Below, in pieces: positions 26,245 to 35,035 of a stretch of DNA of 40,909 nt; positions within the stretch are counted from its first letter, which is position 1, and each line of letters starts with the position of its first letter. This DNA is from Desulfobacteraceae bacterium (lineage in GTDB: Bacteria > Desulfobacterota > Desulfobacteria > Desulfobacterales > Desulfolunaceae). The position numbers and the translations under genes were made by a program. Below the pieces are notes generated by a model. The model saw nothing but the letters and a program-made list of their open reading frames with translations. It had not been told where the DNA came from and did not search any database. The stretch is taken from positions 1-40,909 of the forward strand of contig JABXKT010000045.1 in NCBI GenBank assembly GCA_013619155.1, given 5' to 3'.

Positions 26245-27416
26245 TGAACGAGCAGATCATGGCACCTAAAAAGGGGCTGATGACTCCCTTTAATATCGGC
26301 GCGGCCATCATTGTGGTGGCCGGTATCATCATCACCATTTTACGCTTCACCCTGGGGCTGGGGGCAGTGACCAACCTCAGCGATTACTACCCCTGGGGTA
26401 TCTGGATCGGCTTCGACCTCATGGTGGGGGTGGCCCTGGCCGCCGGAGGCTACGTCACCTCCTCGGCCTGTTACCTCTTCGGCATGAAGCGTTATCACGC
26501 CGCCGTGCGTCCCGCCATCTTAACGGGCTTTCTCGGCTACTTCTTCGTGGTGGTTTCCCTCATCTACGATCTGGGGCGTCCCTGGCGACTGCCGTATCCC
26601 TTCTTACTGGGATGGGGCACCACCTCCATGCTCTTCGAGGTGGCCTTTTGTGTGGCCCTCTACCTCACCGTGCTCTTCCTGGAGTTCTCTCCGGTGGCCT
26701 TAGAGTGGCTGGGGCTTAAGAAGGCACGAAATCTGGTCCATAAGCTCACCATCCTTCTCACCATCCTGGGTGTGGTGCTCTCAACCTTGCATCAGTCCTC
26801 TCTGGGGGCGCTTTTTATACCGGCACCCTCCAAGCTGCACCCCTTATGGTACAGCGAGTACATCGCCGTCTTCTTCTTTGTCTCCAGTATCGTGGCAGGG
26901 CTCTCCATGGTGATCTTCGAAGGGGCCATCTCCCACAAGGCCCTGCATCATCGCATGGGTAAGGAGTACCTGGAGAATCACGACGACCTTACCTTAGGCT
27001 TTGCCAAGGCCGCCTCCATGGTTCTGGCCGGTTACTTCACCATCAAATGGGTGGGGGTCGCCGCCGGAAACCACTGGGATCTTCTCGCAACGGGTTACGG
27101 CCTCTGGTTCCTCGTGGAGATGTTTGGCTTCATCGCACTCCCCTCGGTACTCTACGCCGTGGGTGTACGTGAGAAAAAATTTGGGGTAATCAAGATTGCC
27201 GCGGTGATCTCGGTCCTGGGTATCATCGTAAACCGGTTAAACGTGAGCATCATCTGCTTTAACTGGTATCTCCCCTCGGCCGATCGTTATGTCCCCTCGT
27301 GGATGGAGGTCGTGATCTCTCTCTTTATGGTGACACTGATCATGCTGGTATTCCGGTTCATCGCAAACCGCATGCCCCTCTTCGATACCCACCCCGACTA
27401 TCGGGACAACCATTAG
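26244..27416 (+). CDS. hmcC: HmcC, NrfD/PsrC-type membrane subunit
   Basis: A 390-residue integral membrane protein with about ten hydrophobic helices, of the NrfD/HybB/PsrC family. Typical segments are YYPWGIWIGFDLMVGVALAA, LIYDLGRPWR and LSTLHQSSLGALF. Family members bind quinone without cofactors and pair with a periplasmic four-cluster ferredoxin protein, here HmcB. The ribosome binding site GGGGAGGAGG lies within the end of hmcB. There is no counterpart in the shortened operon upstream. Confidence 0.93.
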   Translation: MNEQIMAPKKGLMTPFNIGAAIIVVAGIIITILRFTLGLGAVTNLSDYYPWGIWIGFDLMVGVALAAGGYVTSSACYLFGMKRYHAAVRPAILTGFLGYFFVVVSLIYDLGRPWRLPYPFLLGWGTTSMLFEVAFCVALYLTVLFLEFSPVALEWLGLKKARNLVHKLTILLTILGVVLSTLHQSSLGALFIPAPSKLHPLWYSEYIAVFFFVSSIVAGLSMVIFEGAISHKALHHRMGKEYLENHDDLTLGFAKAASMVLAGYFTIKWVGVAAGNHWDLLATGYGLWFLVEMFGFIALPSVLYAVGVREKKFGVIKIAAVISVLGIIVNRLNVSIICFNWYLPSADRYVPSWMEVVISLFMVTLIMLVFRFIANRMPLFDTHPDYRDNH

Positions 27417-27433
27417 GAAAGGTGGCATCCATT

Positions 27434-27574
27434 ATGACACACGAATTTTATACCCTGTACGACCATATGCTTCACTCCGAGACCATCATCTATATGATCA
27501 TGGGCATCTCGCTGGTGGCTTTTACCCTGTATTGGTTTTTCATCACCGGAAGGGATGACAACGCGGACGATTAG
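27434..27574 (+). CDS. hmcD: HmcD, small membrane subunit
   Basis: A 46-residue protein with one transmembrane helix (IIYMIMGISLVAFTLYWFFI) and an acidic C-terminus (GRDDNADD). Size, position between hmcC and hmcE and single helix match HmcD, a small subunit of unknown function. It starts at the ATG at 27434 with AAAGGTGG about 10 nt upstream. A longer frame read-through overlapping hmcC is not real. Confidence 0.88.
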   Translation: MTHEFYTLYDHMLHSETIIYMIMGISLVAFTLYWFFITGRDDNADD

Positions 27575-27637
27575 AGCCTTGAGCCGCTTTTAAGGCGGCA
27601 ATGCTCTTTTCTCGCGTCGATAACGGAGGAAACATCG

Positions 27638-28315
27638 ATGTACCAGTTTATAACAGGGCCGCTTCTATGGCTCTCCTTTGCCGTCTTCTTCATCGGCTGC
27701 ATCACCCATGTGGTGATCTATTTTCAGGGGCTCGATACATCCCTGGATCGTGTGACTTATAAGGTAAATACCGCCTTCGGGGTGAAGGGTGCCCTTCGCT
27801 CCGTCTTCTCATGGCTCATCCCTTTCGGTAGCCATGGCTGGCGGGCAAAGCCCATCTACACCCTCTTGTTCTATCTCTTTCACGTGGGAGTGTTGGCCGC
27901 ACCGATTTTTCTTTCGGCCCACAGCATCCTGATAGAGAGGGCTCTGGGAATTTCTATTCCCGCTATGCCCGATGCCGTGGCCGATGCCCTCACCATCGGG
28001 GTGATCATCGCCTCATTGGGGATCTTTATCCGGCGTATGATCCTTCCCGAGGTGCGAATCATCACCTCACGAAGAGACCTCCTCGCCCTCTTGATCTCCA
28101 TAGCCCCCTTTGTCACCGGCTTTATCGCCTATCATCAGATTGGCGACGGGACCTTTTGGACCCAGATGCACATCCTGGCAGGAGAGTTCCTGCTTCTATC
28201 CGTACCCTTTACCAAGCTCTCTCACATCGTGCTATTTTTCTGTTCACGCATTCAGATTGGTATGGATTTCGGGATCAAGCGCGGCGGGATGAAACCCTCC
28301 GACTTTCCCTGGTAG
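27638..28315 (+). CDS. hmcE: HmcE, membrane cytochrome b-type subunit
   Basis: A 225-residue NarI/HmcE-type integral membrane protein. About five hydrophobic helices carry candidate heme b histidines (THVVIYF, FHVGVL, AYHQIGDG, KLSHIV). The C-terminus QIGMDFGIKRGGMK is shared with the paralogue at 20360-21037. It should transfer electrons across the membrane to HmcF. The start has GGAGG about 8 nt upstream. A repeat element separates it from hmcF by 380 nt. Confidence 0.92.
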   Translation: MYQFITGPLLWLSFAVFFIGCITHVVIYFQGLDTSLDRVTYKVNTAFGVKGALRSVFSWLIPFGSHGWRAKPIYTLLFYLFHVGVLAAPIFLSAHSILIERALGISIPAMPDAVADALTIGVIIASLGIFIRRMILPEVRIITSRRDLLALLISIAPFVTGFIAYHQIGDGTFWTQMHILAGEFLLLSVPFTKLSHIVLFFCSRIQIGMDFGIKRGGMKPSDFPW

Positions 28316-28328
28316 ATAAAAAATGCCG

Positions 28329-28534
28329 GTAACTATTCAGCCGTGCCTCCGGCGGTGAGGTGTGCCACCTCGAAAGCAGGAGGCAGATACGCTTCGCCCC
28401 TCGTACCTCGGGGCAAATCGTAGCTGCATTTGGCTTTAGGTTCACCCTGAGCTTATATTTCAAGGGCTGTTTGCCAACCTTTTCAAAAGGTTGGCCCCCG
28501 GCAGGGCCGCCGGAGGCAGACGCTGAATAGTTAC
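28329..28534. repeat. Composite repeat with extended inverted ends, between hmcE and hmcF
   Basis: A 206-bp element with perfect 12-bp terminal inverted repeats, GTAACTATTCAG (28329-28340) and its complement (28523-28534). Just inside are GCCTCCGGCGG and CCGCCGGAGGC. The interior is a B module and an inverted left A half. The closed symmetry suggests a discrete insertion. No clear target duplication is seen, although ATGCCG occurs near both ends. Confidence 0.8.
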
Positions 28535-28695
28535 ACATGCCGTCCTTTTTTCCCGCACCGTCTTCCGGTGTTCGGGGAAGAGGGGTACAAAGGCTCCATA
28601 CGGCGAATCATCATCGCCACCGTGAGCCGGGCTGCCTTAAGAAAATGGTGGCCCTGATTTTAGATCCTCACCTTAATTTGTAAGGAAAATATACC

Positions 28696-30081
28696 ATGTC
28701 GCAAGGAACACTTTGTAACAGAACGCCCATTGGAACCAAGGAGCAGCTCCATCTGACTCTTGGGGACAAGGGGGGGAAAGCGTACTATAAAGAGATGGAG
28801 AGTCTTGAGGTGGATGTTCCCGCCTTGAAGGCCCAGCTTAAGAAGACCCTGAAATCCAGGCTGAAGACCTGGCTGAGTAGCTGCATGCGATGCGGGCTCT
28901 GCGCCGACTCCTGCTTTCTCTATATCGCCAATGACAAAGACCCCAAGCAGGTTCCCTCCTATAAGATCCAGTCCACCTTGGGTGAACTGGTGCGTCGCAA
29001 AGGGGAGGTGGACACCAAATTTATGATGCACTGCATGGATGTGGCCTGGTCCCAGTGTACCTGCTGCAACCGTTGTGTGATGTTTTGTCCCATGGGTATC
29101 GATATGGGGGTGATGTTTAGCTATCTTCGAGGCATTCTCTTTGCCCAGGGGTTCGTTCCGTGGGAGATGAAGATCGGCTCCGGCATGCACCGCATCTATC
29201 GCGCTCAGATGGATATCACCACCGAGGATTGGGTCGATACCTGCGAGTGGATGGAGGAGGAGACCGAAGAGGAGTGGCCCGGCTTAAAGATTCCCGTGGA
29301 CGTTCAGGATGCCGATATCATCTATACGGTCAACGCCCGAGAGCCCAAGCACTATCCCGAAGATCTGGCCGATGCCGCCATTCTCTTTCACCTGGCCGGG
29401 GAGAACTGGACCGTTCCTTCCGAAGGGTGGGAAGAGACGAGTCTGGCCATGTTTGCCGGAGATTGGGAAGCCTCGAAGATGCAGGTACAATCCGTCTACG
29501 ATGCCATGGAGCGCTTAAAACCCAAAAGCATGGTAGTCACCGAGTGCGGCCATGCCTATCGGGCCACCGTTACCGAAGGACCCTACTGGGCTGGACTCAA
29601 ATCGGGAAAGACCCCGGTGAAGAGTTTTCACTATGTGGAGTGGCTGGCCGATGCCCTGCGCACGGGAAAACTCAAAATCGATCCGGCCAAGAAGATCAAG
29701 GAGCCGGTCACCTATCAGGACTCCTGCAACTATATCCGTAACGCGGGTATGGCCGATGACGTGCGCTATATCATGAGCCAGATTGCCGAGGATTTCCGCG
29801 AGATGATTCCCAACCGAGAGTACAACTACTGCTGCGGCGGCGGCGGCGGACTCAACGGTATCGGACGTTATCGAAAAGAGCGCAATATCGGCATGAAGGT
29901 CAAGAGGGATCAGATCTTAGAGACCGGCGCCAAGTTGGTGGTCTCTCCCTGTCATAACTGCTGGGATGCCATACGGGACTTGGAGGAGGTCTACCATATC
30001 GGTATTCGCTGGTCCTTCTTAAAGCCCCTCATTATCGGGATGGTCGTGGTGCCCGAGCACCTCAAACCCGAAGAGGAGTAG
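28696..30081 (+). CDS. hmcF: HmcF, CCG/[4Fe-4S] cytoplasmic subunit
   Basis: A 461-residue HdrD-like protein with two ferredoxin groups ([23 protein letters not shown]) and a CCG region ([38 protein letters not shown]). It is the cytoplasmic end of the Hmc electron path and probably delivers electrons to, or takes them from, a disulfide or ferredoxin partner. The length equals that of the known HmcF. It is nearly collinear with the protein at 21545-22930. The start has AAGGA about 8 nt upstream. It is the last gene of the operon; no rrf1/rrf2 regulators follow, unlike the arrangement known in Desulfovibrio vulgaris. Confidence 0.94.
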   Translation: MSQGTLCNRTPIGTKEQLHLTLGDKGGKAYYKEMESLEVDVPALKAQLKKTLKSRLKTWLSSCMRCGLCADSCFLYIANDKDPKQVPSYKIQSTLGELVRRKGEVDTKFMMHCMDVAWSQCTCCNRCVMFCPMGIDMGVMFSYLRGILFAQGFVPWEMKIGSGMHRIYRAQMDITTEDWVDTCEWMEEETEEEWPGLKIPVDVQDADIIYTVNAREPKHYPEDLADAAILFHLAGENWTVPSEGWEETSLAMFAGDWEASKMQVQSVYDAMERLKPKSMVVTECGHAYRATVTEGPYWAGLKSGKTPVKSFHYVEWLADALRTGKLKIDPAKKIKEPVTYQDSCNYIRNAGMADDVRYIMSQIAEDFREMIPNREYNYCCGGGGGLNGIGRYRKERNIGMKVKRDQILETGAKLVVSPCHNCWDAIRDLEEVYHIGIRWSFLKPLIIGMVVVPEHLKPEEE

Positions 30082-30091
30082 CGGGCTTTAC

Positions 30092-30214
30092 GCCTCCGGT
30101 AGCCCTGCCGGGGGTCAAGCTTTTGCCTTATTTTATCAAGGACGGGGTTGCCAAACAGGCTTTTACAGTCACACACTTGGGGTCCAGGGGATTTATCTCC
30201 TGGCCGCCGGAGGC
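30092..30214. repeat. Dispersed repeat, A module lacking the long hairpin
   Basis: Begins GCCTCCGGTAGCCCTGCCGG 10 nt after the hmcF stop and ends CCGCCGGAGGC. The central hairpin is reduced to ACAGTCACACAC, so the hairpin can be lost without loss of the ends. Confidence 0.8.
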
Positions 30215-30268
30215 ATGTTTCTTGGCCACTTTAGCCATAGAGGCCCGTTGCTCAAGAATTAAATAGTT

Positions 30269-30307
30269 AAAAAAGCCCCGTGAGCTAAAAGCTCACGGGG
30301 CTTTTTT
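30269..30307. terminator. Bidirectional terminator after hmcF
   Basis: A perfect 17-bp stem, AAAAAAGCCCCGTGAGC and its complement around a TAAAA loop, with T-runs in both directions. Confidence 0.93.
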
Positions 30308-30804
30308 ATTGTCTGCTTTTCGGCCCATAGATGGCCCCACAGAAGAGTGACAGGCCATATTTTTATTGACGTAGCCTCATGGCACCGATACGATTTACTT
30401 TACTACAAGAGGAAAGAAAGATAATGGCTCTTATCCGATTCACCTAGGAGTGAATAACCTATGAATGGTGTGATATCTGTCCTATCTCGACTGCTTGTGT
30501 GTAAAGAGGGGATCGGTTTTTTCTCGATCCTTCATCATGGCATCGGGGCCCATAAAATTCCCTCTGGAGCGGCTTTTTCTGTATCTCTGCAGATACCTTC
30601 CACCCCTTCTCTTGCGGCTCCTATACCCTTTTTCCTCGGGGAGCCCTTCCTCAAGCTTGGCTCTTTGTCTCCACGTATGCCCGCCTCATTTAAGAAGTAT
30701 AAGAAATAGCTCTGGCATTTGAAAATCGATTCGGATGATGTGTTCGGCACCGGCGTGCCCGCATCATGATGGTGTTGATCCTTTCGACCTAAGGTAGGTT
30801 TGCC
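30308..30804. other. Gap before the universal stress gene
   Basis: A candidate promoter TTGACG-N17-TACGAT lies at 30366-30394. An 82-codon frame follows (30461-30709) with AGGAG 12 nt upstream, but its proline/serine/leucine-rich sequence resembles no protein. The region may instead be a long leader for the stress-protein gene. Confidence 0.4.
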
Positions 30805-31704
30805 ATGTTTAAGAAAATTCTTTTTGCCACCACCGCCTCTCCCATCTGCGAGGAGGCCGCCCGGGTTGCCTTCGGTCTTGCTCAGAAATATGGGGCCCGG
30901 ATAAAGATGATTCATGTCTACGGGCTTCCCTCCCATGGATTCAGCACCCATGTGACGGTGTTTAACTCCCATGAAGAGATAGAGGTGGATGCGGATTATG
31001 AGGTGGGGCTCCGTGAGGCGTTGTGGGCCTCCCACGCCCCTCTCCTGGAAAAAATATCGGACCCGGAACTCGTGGTGACGGCCGGGGTTCCCCCCACAGA
31101 GATCTTACGGGAGGCGAGGCGATGGGGGAGTGATCTCATTGTCATGGGAGCTCACACACGGGTCTCGGAACCCGAGGCCTTAAAGTATCGAAATATATCG
31201 GGCAACACCTTGCAAAAAGTGGCCAAAAGCGCCACGTCACCACTTCTTGTCGTGGGCCATGCCGCGGCACCGCCCTCCCTCTCTTTTAAGCATATTATCT
31301 TTGGTACCGACCTGAGCAAGGCCTCGGATGCCGCCTTTGGCTTTGCCCTGAAAATAGCCGTCATCACAGGGGCGACCCTCTCTATTTTTCATGTGATGGA
31401 GAGACAAGAGGGCGGCGCAGGCAACCCGGGCGAAGCGGAGAGCGTGGAGGAACGTCTCATGGCCATGCGTGAAAAAATAAAAGCGCGTTATCTCTCCCGA
31501 GCCGGGGGGTGTGATGCCATCGATGTGGCGGTGTGGGAGGGAACGGCCCATACGGCACTCTTAAATTTCTCCCGTGAACGCAAAGGGGACCTCATCGTGG
31601 TCTCCTGTCACGGCACCTCCATGGATATAGTGGATGAGGGAACCAGTACCGTGGAGCAGCTGGTCCTCGGTGCCTCCTGTCCCGTGGTGAGCGTTCGAGG
31701 GTAG
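30805..31704 (+). CDS. Tandem-domain universal stress protein
   Basis: A 299-residue cytoplasmic protein with two UspA domains (about 1-150 and 155-299). Each begins with a typical strand (KKILFATTAS; KHIIFGTDLS) and ends with a typical strand (SPLLVVGH; CPVVSVRG). The segments WGSDLIVMGAHT and GDLIVVSCHGTS precede the nucleotide-binding loops, which are only partly conforming (SGNTLQKVAKSATSP and TSTVEQLVLGASCP). Binding of ATP or AMP is possible, but the exact role in stress or starvation is unknown. The start has AAGGTAGG about 8 nt upstream. It is a single gene. Confidence 0.88.
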   Translation: MFKKILFATTASPICEEAARVAFGLAQKYGARIKMIHVYGLPSHGFSTHVTVFNSHEEIEVDADYEVGLREALWASHAPLLEKISDPELVVTAGVPPTEILREARRWGSDLIVMGAHTRVSEPEALKYRNISGNTLQKVAKSATSPLLVVGHAAAPPSLSFKHIIFGTDLSKASDAAFGFALKIAVITGATLSIFHVMERQEGGAGNPGEAESVEERLMAMREKIKARYLSRAGGCDAIDVAVWEGTAHTALLNFSRERKGDLIVVSCHGTSMDIVDEGTSTVEQLVLGASCPVVSVRG

Positions 31705-31713
31705 GCGAGGGAA

Positions 31714-31850
31714 GCCTCGGTTGGCCCTGCCGGGATCCACCCTTTTACAAAAGGTTGCCAAATATATTTTTATAGTGGCCATGATGGGCCTTTGGCCCAT
31801 CATGGCCATAAACCTGGGGTCAAGGGGCCCTGTCCCTGGCCGCCGGAGGC
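31714..31850. repeat. Dispersed repeat, A module with compensated hairpin
   Basis: The hairpin at 31776-31808 has the arm TGGCCATGATGGGCC, differing from the common TGACCATGACGGGCC at two positions. Both are matched by changes in the opposite arm, leaving a perfect 15-bp stem with a TTT loop. It ends CCGCCGGAGGC. Confidence 0.85.
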
Positions 31851-32106
31851 TCGGCTTGCCCCTATAAGTCATGTTCCATGATTCTTAGGCAATGCTTTTT
31901 TACTCCTTAAAGAGTATTATTTCCTTGGGATTGGTGAGGTCAGGTTCTCGTTTTCACCTCAAATACAGACCGTGGCAGGGTTATTTTTTGTTTTGCTATC
32001 GCTCCCCTTTGGGCTATGACTAAATAGACTCATTTTCTTAAATGTCCGCCTGATGTTTACCCGGACGTTTTTATTTGCGTATCTAAAATCCGGTAAGGAG
32101 TTTGTT

Positions 32107-32898
32107 ATGTCCCGTCCTAAAAATGCCATGGAGATATTTAAACACTTGGAAAAATCCAACTGTCGGGAGTGTGGTGAAACGAGTTGCCTGGCCTTTGCCG
32201 GGGCCGTTTTCACCGGAGCCAAGCCCATTTCAGCCTGTCCGAGAACGGATGAAGCCACCCGGGTTCTCTTTCAAGGGGGGGAAGGGGAGACAGGGGATAA
32301 CGGAGATATTTGCTTTACAGAGCTAAAAAAAAACATGGCCACCTGCGATTTTGCCGAGGCGGCTCAGCGGATCGGTGCCGAGGTCTCCGGGGAGACCCTT
32401 GTCTTGAAAGTGTTCGGTAAGGATGTGGGGGTGGACCATGAGGGCCGTTTTTATACCGATCTTCATGTGAATCCCTATTTCGGGGTCCCTCTTCTGGAGC
32501 ATATCCTCCATGGAAAAGGGGTGCAACCCAAGGGCGAGTGGGTCTCCTACCGGGATATTCCCGGAGGACGCGAGCAGTACAATCTCTTTCATCGCCGGTG
32601 CGAGGTCAATCTAAAGCGACTGGCCGATAAGCGAAGCGATCTTTTCGATGACCTGGTTCACCTCTTTGATGCCACTCCCGTCGAACCCCAGTTTCAGTCC
32701 GATATCTCCGTGATCCTCCATTTTTTTCCCACCGTCCCCATGATGATCTGCTACTGGAACGATGAGGACGGATTCGACTCCGCCTTGAATATCTACTGTG
32801 ACAATAGCACCATGGACAATATGGATGCCCACTGTCTCCTTCACCTCGGCTCCGGATTTACCTATATGATGGAAAAGCTGGCCCTTCGGCACGGTTAG
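32107..32898 (+). CDS. Fe-S domain and DUF3786-type protein
   Basis: A 263-residue protein. The N-terminus carries NCRECGETSCLAFAGA followed by a cysteine 16 residues on (SACP). This is the four-cysteine [4Fe-4S] pattern of corrinoid iron-sulfur protein large subunits. The rest (about 80-263) matches the DUF3786 type, with FPTVPMMICYWNDEDGF and the ending LHLGSGFTYMMEKLA. Proteins of this kind occur in anaerobes near C1 and corrinoid metabolism, but the function is unknown. The start at 32107 has AAGGAG about 8 nt upstream; a longer frame to 32053 lacks one. It appears to be a single gene. Confidence 0.75.
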   Translation: MSRPKNAMEIFKHLEKSNCRECGETSCLAFAGAVFTGAKPISACPRTDEATRVLFQGGEGETGDNGDICFTELKKNMATCDFAEAAQRIGAEVSGETLVLKVFGKDVGVDHEGRFYTDLHVNPYFGVPLLEHILHGKGVQPKGEWVSYRDIPGGREQYNLFHRRCEVNLKRLADKRSDLFDDLVHLFDATPVEPQFQSDISVILHFFPTVPMMICYWNDEDGFDSALNIYCDNSTMDNMDAHCLLHLGSGFTYMMEKLALRHG

Positions 32899-32931
32899 GG
32901 CTGTACAAAAATAAAATAGACAAAAAGCGAT

Positions 32932-33053
32932 GCCTCCGGCGGCAAGGTGGCGAAGCCACTTCGGCAAACACACCTCGAAAGCAGGCCAAGGTATGCGCTT
33001 TGCCCCGTTCCTCGGGGCAAAGCGCACACGCATTTGATTCTTCGATTAAACCG
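32932..33053. repeat. Dispersed repeat, B module
   Basis: Follows the DUF3786 gene. It contains a perfect stem, TGCGCTTTGCCCCG against CGGGGCAAAGCGCA around TTCCT, and ends CATTTGATTCTTCGATTAAA. The first hairpin is the GGCGAAGCCACTTCGG variant. Confidence 0.8.
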
Positions 33054-33275
33054 CTGTGACTTGACGATTTTATTTGGCCAGCCCCAGCTTTCAAATCAGG
33101 GAAAAGCGTGGCTCCCGGCAGGGTCAAGCGAGGCATTTTTAACTTGGGCACCTCCAGGGTCAAGGTGAGCCACAGTAAAGCGAGTTACCGTTGTGATTTT
33201 CCAAAGCCCTAGCCCGTGCGAGATACGAGTGACCTGCACAAAGGCATCTGTTTTCCCGGAACTCCAGATTGATTC

Positions 33276-33431
33276 TTAAGAGGCCGCCTCTTCTGAAAAG
33301 TGTGTGATCATATCTCTTATCTGACTTGCAGATTTCCTTTGACCGAGTTTTATAAAATCGTCATATGATCTGTTTAGAATCTCCATGCCTTGATCTGTAG
33401 TAAATGGCCAAAAATCCTTCCAATAAAACAT
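33276..33431 (-). CDS. Possible 51-residue small protein
   Basis: A short frame beginning MFYWKDFWPFTTDQGME and ending DMITHFSEEAAS. It has balanced composition, a plausible amphipathic C-terminal half and an in-frame stop just upstream of its ATG. The ribosome binding site is weak (GGGA at short spacing). It resembles a helical granule- or membrane-associated peptide but no family is recognised. It lies in a gap of repeat sequence and could be a gene remnant. Confidence 0.35.
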   Translation of the reverse strand: MFYWKDFWPFTTDQGMEILNRSYDDFIKLGQRKSASQIRDMITHFSEEAAS

Positions 33432-33586
33432 ATCCCGTCAAGATGGCCCAGATGAATAAAGAGACTGTAGGCCCAAGGGCGCCTCCGTGAGGTTTAATAT
33501 GAAGCAAAGCCGAATTGCGAGCGGTAACGAGAACGACCAGATGGCGAGTAAGGGCCTGCGCGAAAATAAAACAGACAAAAAGCGAT

Positions 33587-33620
33587 GCCTCCGGCGGCAC
33601 GGTGAGCCACCTTGAAAGCG
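33587..33620. repeat. Truncated B module
   Basis: GCCTCCGGCGGCACGGTGAG and about 14 following bases match the start of the B module. The flank AAAACAGACAAAAAGCGAT is the same as at the 32932 copy. After it, GTGCGGCGCACCAGGGATCA resembles a segment near 37670. Confidence 0.65.
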
Positions 33621-33802
33621 GTATTTTTATAAACGGTGCGGCGCACCAGGGATCAAGGGTGACCGGGTGATATAAACGCGCTGATGGTCGACGATGATGC
33701 GGCCAAAAAGTGGCGTATTGGTGCCTTTAGGCGCAGAAATAGATCGTTTTGAACGGTTAACTTGGCGGGATGACTTATCTTTTTTTGTGGAGTTTTTATA
33801 TT

Positions 33803-34429
33803 TTAAGCTGACGGCAGACTGGAAATCCGGTTGGCTGTGATCAGCTCGTGCCTTAGAAGGTAATCGAAAATTATCTGGGCACATTCGTCCGGATTCATGG
33901 TCGCGGTGTCCACCACCAGCTCCGGGCTTTGCGGTGGTTCGTAGATACCGTCCATGCCGGTGAAGTTCGTGATCTCTCCTCTCCGGGCCTTTTTGTAGAG
34001 CCCTTTGGGATCTCGTTTTTCACAGACGGCCAGGGGCGTTTTGATGTAAATTTCGATAAACTCACCCGCCTTAAACAAGGCCCGGACCTGACGCCGATCT
34101 TCGGTAAAGGGCGAGATAAAGGCACAGATAGTGATGAGTCCGGCATCCACAAAGAGACGTGACATCTCTCCGATACGCCGAATGTTCTCTCGCCGATCCT
34201 CATTACTCAGCCCTAAGTCTTTGTTGAGACCATAGCGCACATTATCACCATCCATGATGTAACCATGGTAGCCCCCCTCGAACAGGCGTTCATCAAGGGC
34301 CCCTGCGATGGTGGATTTTCCTGAACCGCTGAGGCCGGTAAACCATACCAAACAGGGCCGTTGATTTTTTTGAGAGGCTCTGTCTGATTTGCTTATCTTG
34401 TGTGTGTGGATCGTGATATTTTTCGTCAT
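33803..34429 (-). CDS. cysC: Adenylyl-sulfate (APS) kinase
   Basis: A 208-residue APS kinase, which phosphorylates adenylyl sulfate to PAPS. The P-loop GLSGSGKST is near residue 31, followed by DGDNVRYGLNKDLGLSNEDR and RRIGEMSRLFVDAG. The later segments FISPFTEDRRQVR, CEKRDPKGLYKKARRGEI and FTGMDGIYEPP are all characteristic. The ATG at 34429 is chosen; an in-frame GTG at 34453 is an alternative, and both have weak ribosome binding sites. No ATP sulfurylase or PAPS reductase gene is adjacent. In a sulfate reducer PAPS is not needed for respiration, so a role in sulfate assimilation or sulfation is likely. Confidence 0.95.
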   Translation of the reverse strand: MTKNITIHTHKISKSDRASQKNQRPCLVWFTGLSGSGKSTIAGALDERLFEGGYHGYIMDGDNVRYGLNKDLGLSNEDRRENIRRIGEMSRLFVDAGLITICAFISPFTEDRRQVRALFKAGEFIEIYIKTPLAVCEKRDPKGLYKKARRGEITNFTGMDGIYEPPQSPELVVDTATMNPDECAQIIFDYLLRHELITANRISSLPSA

Positions 34430-34543
34430 ATCTCTTATGGGTGCTGGGTCCACACCGTTTCAATTCGAAGAATTTCCACTACATATCGTGGCTTGGTTCA
34501 AAATAGCCTAAAATAGGGTAACACTATAACTATTCAGTTTGCG

Positions 34544-34692
34544 CCTCGGTTGGCCCTGCCGGGGGCCAACCTTTTTCCAATTTTTATAAACGGGGGTTTC
34601 CAAACAGGTTTTATAGTTACGATGACGGGCCTTTGGCCCGTCATCGTAACAAACCTGGGGTCCAGGGGATTTATTCCCTGGCCGCCGGAGGC
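34544..34692. repeat. Dispersed repeat, A module with compensated hairpin
   Basis: Starts GCCTCGGTTGGCCCTGCCGG, preceded by AACTATTCAG. The hairpin at 34616-34650 has the arm GTTACGATGACGGGCC and is perfectly paired (16 bp, TTT loop). It ends CCGCCGGAGGC. Confidence 0.85.
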
Positions 34693-34781
34693 TTCTTTTT
34701 GATTTGAAGTGTTGCCCTGATTTGAACCATGCCCATATCGTAGGCCCGAATAATTATGAGCCCAGCGCCCTCTTATTCGTT

Positions 34782-34949
34782 TTAGTAACGATTGAGTCTC
34801 TGGCGTAAGAGATGGGCCTCGTCCTCCAGATCGAGAAGGGCCATCATCATAGAGGTCTTCGTGGAGTGGGCCGGCAGGCGGCTCCGGATCTCCTGGATCT
34901 TCTCTTCCACACGTATCAGTGCCTCTTCAATCTCTTTTCGATCCTGCAT
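34782..34949 (-). CDS. 55-residue helical protein
   Basis: A small acidic/basic helical protein, MQDRKEIEEALIRVEEKIQE at the N-terminus and LLDLEDEAHLLRQRLNRY at the C-terminus. It is predicted to form an alpha-helical hairpin around a PAHST turn. A strong ribosome binding site, AAGGAGGGG, lies 2-9 nt before the ATG. Codon use resembles its neighbours, so it is probably expressed. No function is known. It is divergent from nothing and sits between the acyl-CoA synthetase and APS kinase genes on the same strand. Confidence 0.75.
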   Translation of the reverse strand: MQDRKEIEEALIRVEEKIQEIRSRLPAHSTKTSMMMALLDLEDEAHLLRQRLNRY

Positions 34950-35035
34950 CTCCCCTCCTTAGATACACCCGTCAACGATCGTTACGGCAGAGCCTTCGGC
35001 GGCCGGGAGTGTTGATAAAATACACAAAAAGCGAT

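Noticed and set aside
30461..30709. An 82-codon frame with AGGAG and a candidate promoter upstream
   Set aside because: The spacing to AGGAG is long, composition is unlike a folded protein, and no motif is seen. Kept only as a note in the gap annotation.
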